From Aradus depressus (Eukaryota > Arthropoda > Insecta > Hemiptera > Aradidae), in contig OY759218.1 in the NCBI GenBank assembly GCA_963662175.1, forward strand, positions 11,586,001 to 11,650,000: a stretch of 64,000 nt of DNA. Direction: 5' to 3'. Below, in pieces: positions 62,601 to 64,000 of the stretch; the first letter of the stretch is position 1; each line of letters starts with the position of its first letter. The notes beneath the pieces were generated by a model. It saw nothing but the letters and a program-made list of their open reading frames with translations. It made no database searches and was not told the origin of the DNA. Both the position numbers and the translations under genes were made by a program.

Positions 62601-63422
62601 GATTTTTTTTTTTTTTAAACAAAATAATATTTTATTAAGGTTCCACAGGTCGAAGACCGCAAAACTAAACATTTATGATTTTTTTTTATATTTAATTTAA
62701 CTTTTTTATGGCTAAGAAAGTGTATAACTGAACCAAGTTTTCGCTCTCCCTCTGAACCCAAGCCCAGGCTTTTAACTACGAAGTCAGAGCGCTCTTTCGT
62801 CACTCGAATGAGCCCGACTCTACTGTGGAAGTTCTAAATTTTGCCTACTCTAAATTTTTATTCACCTGACATCGTACAGGCTCGGGACCATCGTTTAACG
62901 TCCCATCCGAAGGACGGCATGCTTATGTTTATTTTACCTCCCAGATAAAATAAACTAAGGGCCTCGGCCGGGTTTCGAATTCACGATCTTGAGCTCAGAA
63001 GGCAAGCATAGCACTGAGCTACCGGCGCCCTCATCATAATACTATTTTTTGTGCTGATATATTTATTTATTCGACAGTTATTACGGGGTGTTTGTCCCCC
63101 ACTTCCCTACGACCGATCCCGCTGAAAATTGATAGGTATCGTCCTTATGGGTTTCAGGATTCAAATATATAATTTCGTGTCTATATATATATATATATAT
63201 ATATTCTATCGGAAGTTATGGTGTTCACGGTCAGACATACAAGAAATGTTTTTTTTTTTTTGATCGGAAAACATTGATTTTTGGTGAAAACTCAACATAA
63301 AATTCCTGACGATTACATAACTTCCCCTTTACTTTCTATAGCTGGAAAAGTAAGAAGTCTAGACTCACCTTATGTGACGCAATTTACCAACGAAGGCTGC
63401 ACAACTCTTCTGAAGGTAGGCT
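46319..63422 (-). CDS. Major facilitator superfamily transporter, Spinster-like; 5' end outside the window
   Basis: Ten well-supported exons (59392-59631, 58017-58172, 57820-57930, 55185-55239, 54213-54320, 53244-53454, 51293-51486, 50641-50725, 48799-48996, 46319-46491) join in frame with GT..AG borders; an eleventh (63369-63422) is tentative. Together they encode at least 527 aa. MFS hallmarks are the loop 2-3 motif GIAADKYRR, the sequence RMIFAAGEAALNP in helix 4, and NWGIYGGIGLSFPVGRYI in helix 5. A charged loop (EEQEENQQGDKKKDNPWK) separates the two six-helix halves. The extracellular loop 1 has NKT, NWT and NHS sequons. The GAGEA-like motif and layout fit the Spinster (SPNS) group of lipid/sphingolipid-type transporters; the substrate cannot be deduced. 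It is convergent with Dab. Confidence 0.87.
46686..46829 (+). repeat. Repeat family B, 5' fragment
   Basis: GTACTTCCCCAGAAGGAATT to GTTTGAGACGAGCCCCTTAG; followed directly by a SINE. Confidence 0.6.
46830..47196 (-). mobile_element. tRNA-derived SINE with inverted hairpin segment
   Basis: Usual body, but 47041-47130 contains AGTTTATTTTATCTGGGAGG followed by an inverted repeat of GCACGCCGTCCTTCGG, so part of the element is duplicated in opposite orientation. The tRNA head is cut at GGTAAGCATGCATAG. Confidence 0.85.
47200..47520 (-). repeat. Repeat family B, minus orientation
   Basis: GGGATAGAATGGATATATCA to GCTGGAAAAGTAGATTACCG and GGTGTTTCAG. Together with 46686-46829 on the other strand it suggests two adjacent B copies. 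Confidence 0.65.
47502..47626. repeat. Inverted duplication of a repeat B end
   Basis: GATTACCGGTGTTTCAGAGA with TTGACCATTAC at the left is inverted as GTAATGGTCAATTTT and TCTGAAACACCGGTAATC at the right; the arms are about 50 bp around an AT-rich loop. Confidence 0.8.
47639..47675. repeat. (AT)n microsatellite
   Basis: About 16 AT units directly after the inverted duplication. Confidence 0.9.
47996..48330 (+). mobile_element. tRNA-derived SINE, best preserved head
   Basis: The A box TAGCTCAGTGG (48007-48017) and B box GGTTCGAAACC (48051-48061) match the internal Pol III promoter of tRNA genes. Then come the hairpin segment, the central body (CACGCCGTCCTTCGGATGGG), and the end GCCCGGGCATGAGTCATAAA followed by AACCTAACC-type tail. 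It interrupts repeat B (47900-47995 and 48331-48690). Confidence 0.92.
48007..48061 (+). promoter_or_regulatory. Internal Pol III promoter (A and B boxes) of the SINE
   Basis: TAGCTCAGTGG and GGTTCGAAACC, 33 bp apart, agree with tRNA A and B box consensus. The same pair is present in the full-length copies at 30976-31336 and on the minus strand at 8497-8829 and 33247-33648, with small changes. Confidence 0.8.
48331..48690 (-). repeat. Repeat family B, remainder beyond the SINE
   Basis: TATTGATTTTCAGGCAAATC, AATAACTGCCGTTGTAATGA, GCTGGGGAAGTACATTGCAC, ending GTAATTCACCG. Confidence 0.7.
48799..48996 (-). CDS. MFS transporter exon: helices 10-12
   Basis: Reads EMWFGILFAVLVEIVPLAVR, then STTVGVFLFVMNNIGGNLPI and the last helix ALAVFYAGAYLI. 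Acceptor ttttcag, donor GTAAGT, phase 1. Confidence 0.9.
49848..50083 (+). mobile_element. tRNA-derived SINE, A box lost
   Basis: Starts in the head at TTAGCTTGCTTACTGAGCTG, keeps GGGTTCGAAACCCGG, and ends GCCCGGGCATGAGTCACAAT with the (AACT) tail. A piece of the 3' half is deleted near 50006. Confidence 0.85.
50084..50372 (+). mobile_element. tRNA-derived SINE, directly behind another
   Basis: GGTACCTCAGAGGTAGCTTG to AGCCCGGGCATGAATCACAA and (AACT) tail. Head-to-tail with the copy at 49848-50083. Confidence 0.85.
50641..50725 (-). CDS. MFS transporter exon: helix 9
   Basis: Reads LIATPFAFGSIYMGPVGAMI and TLAISYLF. Acceptor tttttag, donor GTGAGT, phase 1. Confidence 0.87.
51293..51486 (-). 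CDS. MFS transporter exon: helices 7-8
   Basis: Reads GLCFAYNCDQFYRDIFPHVD and the helix AWLFFVTFVIGGVGVLAGG, then YASDKIVSNMGIKSR, the second-half counterpart of motif A. Donor GTAATT, phase 0. Confidence 0.9.
51632..51897 (+). mobile_element. tRNA-derived SINE copy, diverged
   Basis: GAGCCAACTGAGCTCAAGAT, the B box altered to GGTTTCGGAACC, body with GATGAGACGTCAAGTGATGG, and end CTCGGGCATGAGTCAGAATA. Confidence 0.8.
52515..52835. mobile_element. Foldback element
   Basis: ATTTATTTCTCAATATAAAC and GATATAATATGTCAA at the left are inverted as TTGACATATTATATCGTTTA and TTGAGAAATAATT at the right. The centre contains a segment (CTCCCGTCGGTCCTTTTAGT) shared with 4428-4455. Confidence 0.75.
53244..53454 (-). 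CDS. MFS transporter exon: helix 6 and central loop
   Basis: Reads GWRLAYYGSGVFALIIGVLS, the REPPR sequence at the cytosolic end of helix 6, a charged linker and then the start of helix 7. Acceptor ttgacag, donor GTTAAT, phase 1. Confidence 0.9.
53702..53948 (+). mobile_element. 5'-truncated SINE with 11-bp TSD
   Basis: TTAGGACAAAT at 53691-53701 is repeated at 53949-53959. The insertion starts in the hairpin segment (CTGAGAGGTAAAATAAATTT), so the tRNA head is missing, and ends CACAGTAACTAACTC. Confidence 0.9.
53977..54144 (+). mobile_element. Second 5'-truncated SINE with 14-bp TSD
   Basis: ACTGGTAACAATGT at 53963-53976 is repeated at 54145-54158. Starts TCGAGGGTTCAAAACCCGAC and lacks the hairpin segment (GAGGCACTTCGGATGGG). 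Three bases separate its duplication from that of the SINE at 53702-53948. Confidence 0.9.
54213..54320 (-). CDS. MFS transporter exon: helix 5
   Basis: Reads SLRGLVMSIFNWGIYGGIGL, then SFPVGRYITALNAWDL. Phase 0 on both sides; acceptor gtttcag, donor GTAATA. Confidence 0.9.
54382..54880 (+). repeat. Repeat family B, full length
   Basis: Left end GTCAGTGAATCACCGGCTAT and TACTTTCCCAGCACGAATTA; right end CTTCCCTTATACTTCGTATG followed by GCTGGGGAAG. Three internal units are clear (GGCTGATTCCGCTAAAAATC, GCCGATTTGGCTGAAAATCA). A good reference copy. Confidence 0.8.
55185..55239 (-). CDS. MFS transporter exon: helix 4-5 loop
   Basis: A 55-bp exon encoding EAALNPMSTGVLSDLFPE, the SPNS-like (L/I)xDLFP stretch. 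Acceptor tttcag, donor GTAAGT. Confidence 0.88.
55430..56575 (-). repeat. Repeat family B, interrupted by a hAT MITE
   Basis: CGAAGTATAGAGGAAGT at the left, interrupted at 55754-56375, and ending CTTGCTGGGGAAGTACATAT and GTGATTCACCAAC. Confidence 0.8.
55754..56375. mobile_element. Non-autonomous hAT element, 622 bp, 8-bp TSD
   Basis: CAGGGGCGCAGCCAGG at the left and CCTGGCTACGTCCCTG at the right are inverted repeats (14 of 16). The duplication ATGGCATC is perfect (55746-55753 and 56376-56383). G14 (55780-55793) and C16 (56346-56361) tracts lie just inside the ends. No transposase is readable. Confidence 0.95.
57188..57650 (+). repeat. Repeat family B, full length
   Basis: GTCGTTGGTAAATCACCGAC and TACTTCCCCGGCATGAAC at the left; ATAACTTCCCCTATACTTCA and TATAGCTGGGGAATT at the right. 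Confidence 0.8.
57820..57930 (-). CDS. MFS transporter exon: helices 3-4
   Basis: Reads VPMLAVCIFICGISVTLIGA, then QQYWQLIVLRMIFAAG. Glycine is completed by the next exon to give AAGEAALNP, the helix 4 signature. The acceptor ends in aag instead of the commoner cag; donor GTAAGT. Confidence 0.9.
58017..58172 (-). CDS. MFS transporter exon: loop 1 end, helix 2 and motif A
   Basis: Reads CVELKLEDGQRFCEWNRNGL, the helix AGPSFIAVYTIGGVFLGIA and the motif-A loop ADKYRR, which is diagnostic of the MFS fold. Acceptor atttcag, donor GTAATT. Confidence 0.9.
58300..58863. mobile_element. PIF/Harbinger-type derivative, 564 bp, TAA TSD
   Basis: AGGTATGTCCACACTGATGG at the left and AAGAGTGGACATACCT at the right are inverted repeats that extend over ACAAAATCGCGC (about 38 bp). 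TAA flanks both ends (58297-58299, 58864-58866), the TWA duplication of this superfamily. Positions about 58503-58545 read KKRRCWTRQVLS, like the start of Harbinger transposases (KRRxWVR). The rest of the coding region is gone. Between MFS exons. Confidence 0.8.
59392..59631 (-). CDS. MFS transporter exon: helix 1 and extracellular loop 1
   Basis: Reads SETMIPVLKKLSGLYNWYVL, then a hydrophobic helix TILTLGYLTAELGHFLIGV, then a Cys-containing loop with NKT, NWT and NHS sequons. Acceptor tttgcag, donor GTAAGT. Confidence 0.88.
60130..60255. mobile_element. Solo arm of the 11944-12487 MITE family
   Basis: AAACTCAGTATTTGGCCAAC, GTTTCGGAAACTATTTATTT and CTTCTTCAGGGCC match the arms of that element. 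Confidence 0.7.
60296..60422. repeat. Tandem repeat, about 31-bp unit, four units
   Basis: Repeated AGTACAGAATAATAGTTATT plus TCTAGAACTAT variants. Confidence 0.9.
60773..60790. repeat. C18 homopolymer
   Basis: Eighteen C in a row after GGGACCCCCTT, followed by TCCCCCGAG. No element ends could be assigned. Confidence 0.9.
61793..62290 (+). repeat. Repeat family B, near full length
   Basis: GGTGAATCACCGGCAATATA and CTTCCCCATCACTAATTAAT at the left; TTTGGATTCAGGAGGTCGGC near the right. The final hairpin is absent. Confidence 0.75.
62756..63034 (-). mobile_element. tRNA-derived SINE copy, internally shortened
   Basis: CAGGCTTTTAACTACGAAGT, CTCCCAGATAAAATAAACTA, GGGTTTCGAATTCACGATCT, GAGCTACCGGCGCCCTC. 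Part of the 3' region is deleted. Confidence 0.85.
63040..63355 (+). repeat. Repeat family B, 3' part
   Basis: ATTTCGTGTCTATATATATA with a (TA) expansion inside the unit, GGAAGTTATGGTGTTCACGG and CATAACTTCCCCTTTACTTT followed by TAGCTGGAAAAGT. Stops just before the tentative MFS exon. Confidence 0.7.
63369..63422 (-). CDS. Tentative upstream exon of the MFS transporter
   Basis: On the minus strand, an acceptor preceded by a T-run (cag at 63423-63425) and a donor GTGAGT bracket 54 bp that read AYLQKSCAAFVGKLRHIR in the phase needed by the next exon (Arg split AG|G). No database check was possible. It could be 5' UTR or part of the N-terminal cytosolic region; the true start codon must lie upstream of the window edge. 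Confidence 0.45.
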
Positions 63423-63777
63423 CTGAAAAAAAAAAAAAAAAATTAAAATTAAATCTCAGAAATTATTTTAGGGAAATTTTTAGAAAATTATTCAGTGAGT
63501 ATTAATGAGACTACAAGGAGCAGTGATTAAGATAATTTCGGGCCCATTACACAGCATGATCAAGTCAAAGTGTCCATAATTCCGGGAAGAGTTTGGTGGG
63601 TCGAAAATAAGAAAACAATTTTAATATAAACAGGAATCCGAAATCATTAAAAATTTATTGACAGAAAATCTCAAAAAAAAAAAAAAAAAACATGTTTTTT
63701 GAAATATTTTGGTGATTAACTCACAAAATACTCATATTATCCAAATATACTACGAAAGATGCACTTTGGGAGGCACT

Positions 63778-63926
63778 GAGAATGGAGTTTATAGTAGAAT
63801 ACATAGTATATATAAGAAAAAAGGACTATATGACATAATATCGAAGTACAAGAAGAAAATAAAAGTACGTATGTACATACTTTTATTTTCTATATACTAT
63901 GTTATTCTACTATCAACTCCATTCTC
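63778..63926. mobile_element. Palindromic MITE, 149 bp
   Basis: GAGAATGGAGTTTATAGTAG at the left is inverted as CTACTATCAACTCCATTCTC at the right; inner palindrome around TACGTATGTACATAC. The core GACATAATATCGAAGTACAA is shared with 30341-30481. Confidence 0.85.
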
Positions 63927-63930
63927 ATAT

Positions 63931-64000
63931 ATACAGGGTGGCCCAGATAAGCGGGCCACAAGTGAAATAACTCCTAAACGGTTAGAGATATCAAAATTAT
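63931..64000 (+). mobile_element. Possible left end of a further transposon, cut by the window
   Basis: TACAGGGTGGCCCAGATAAG resembles the CAGGGTG(G/T)CCCA starts common among insect DNA transposons. The other end is outside. Confidence 0.3.

Overview
The window is nuclear DNA of an animal, most likely an insect. It is AT-rich, every gene has many spliceosomal introns with GT..AG borders, and the introns and spacers are packed with transposable elements. No prokaryotic operon, rRNA, CRISPR array or virus is visible. The order of insect cannot be fixed from the sequence. The best protein resemblance of the central gene is to insect Disabled. A tRNA-derived SINE, short DNA transposons and an unclassified 0.5 kb repeat make up most of the accessory sequence.

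Layout. (1) 3365-22991, minus strand: a complete eight-exon gene for signal peptide peptidase (391 aa), with YD, GxGD and PAL active-site motifs and a KKxx ER-retrieval tail. (2) 22992-26643: spacer between two divergent genes; it holds one unexplained exon-like small ORF (23629-23763) and a LINE fragment. (3) 26701-41729, plus strand: Disabled (Dab), six coding exons, about 1546 aa: an N-terminal PTB domain, DPF endocytic motifs, proline-rich SH3 ligands and a very large last exon with an unusual tryptophan-rich charged block. (4) 41730-46318: spacer and 3' UTRs between two convergent genes, relatively poor in repeats. (5) 46319-63422, minus strand: ten confident exons and one tentative exon of a Spinster-like major facilitator transporter whose 5' end lies beyond the window. 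(6) 1-3364 and 63423-64000: repeats and low-complexity DNA only.

The three genes are ordinary conserved animal genes and nothing suggests that they work together: an intramembrane protease of the ER, an endocytic/signalling adaptor and a membrane transporter. The more unusual content is in the repeats. A tRNA-headed SINE is present in about 17 places. One locus (53702-54144) shows two independent SINE insertions, each with its own target-site duplication, separated by unique DNA; another locus (8235-8829) carries the same two-SINE arrangement with the same linker, bounded by one new target-site duplication, so it looks like a composite that moved as a unit. Other well-bounded elements are two hAT elements with 8-bp duplications (one inside the 0.5 kb repeat, one inside a palindromic MITE), a PIF/Harbinger derivative with TAA duplications, several foldback elements, and a ten-copy 133-bp satellite inside an intron-free spacer-like part of the SPP first intron. 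I did not find a clearly new biochemical system.
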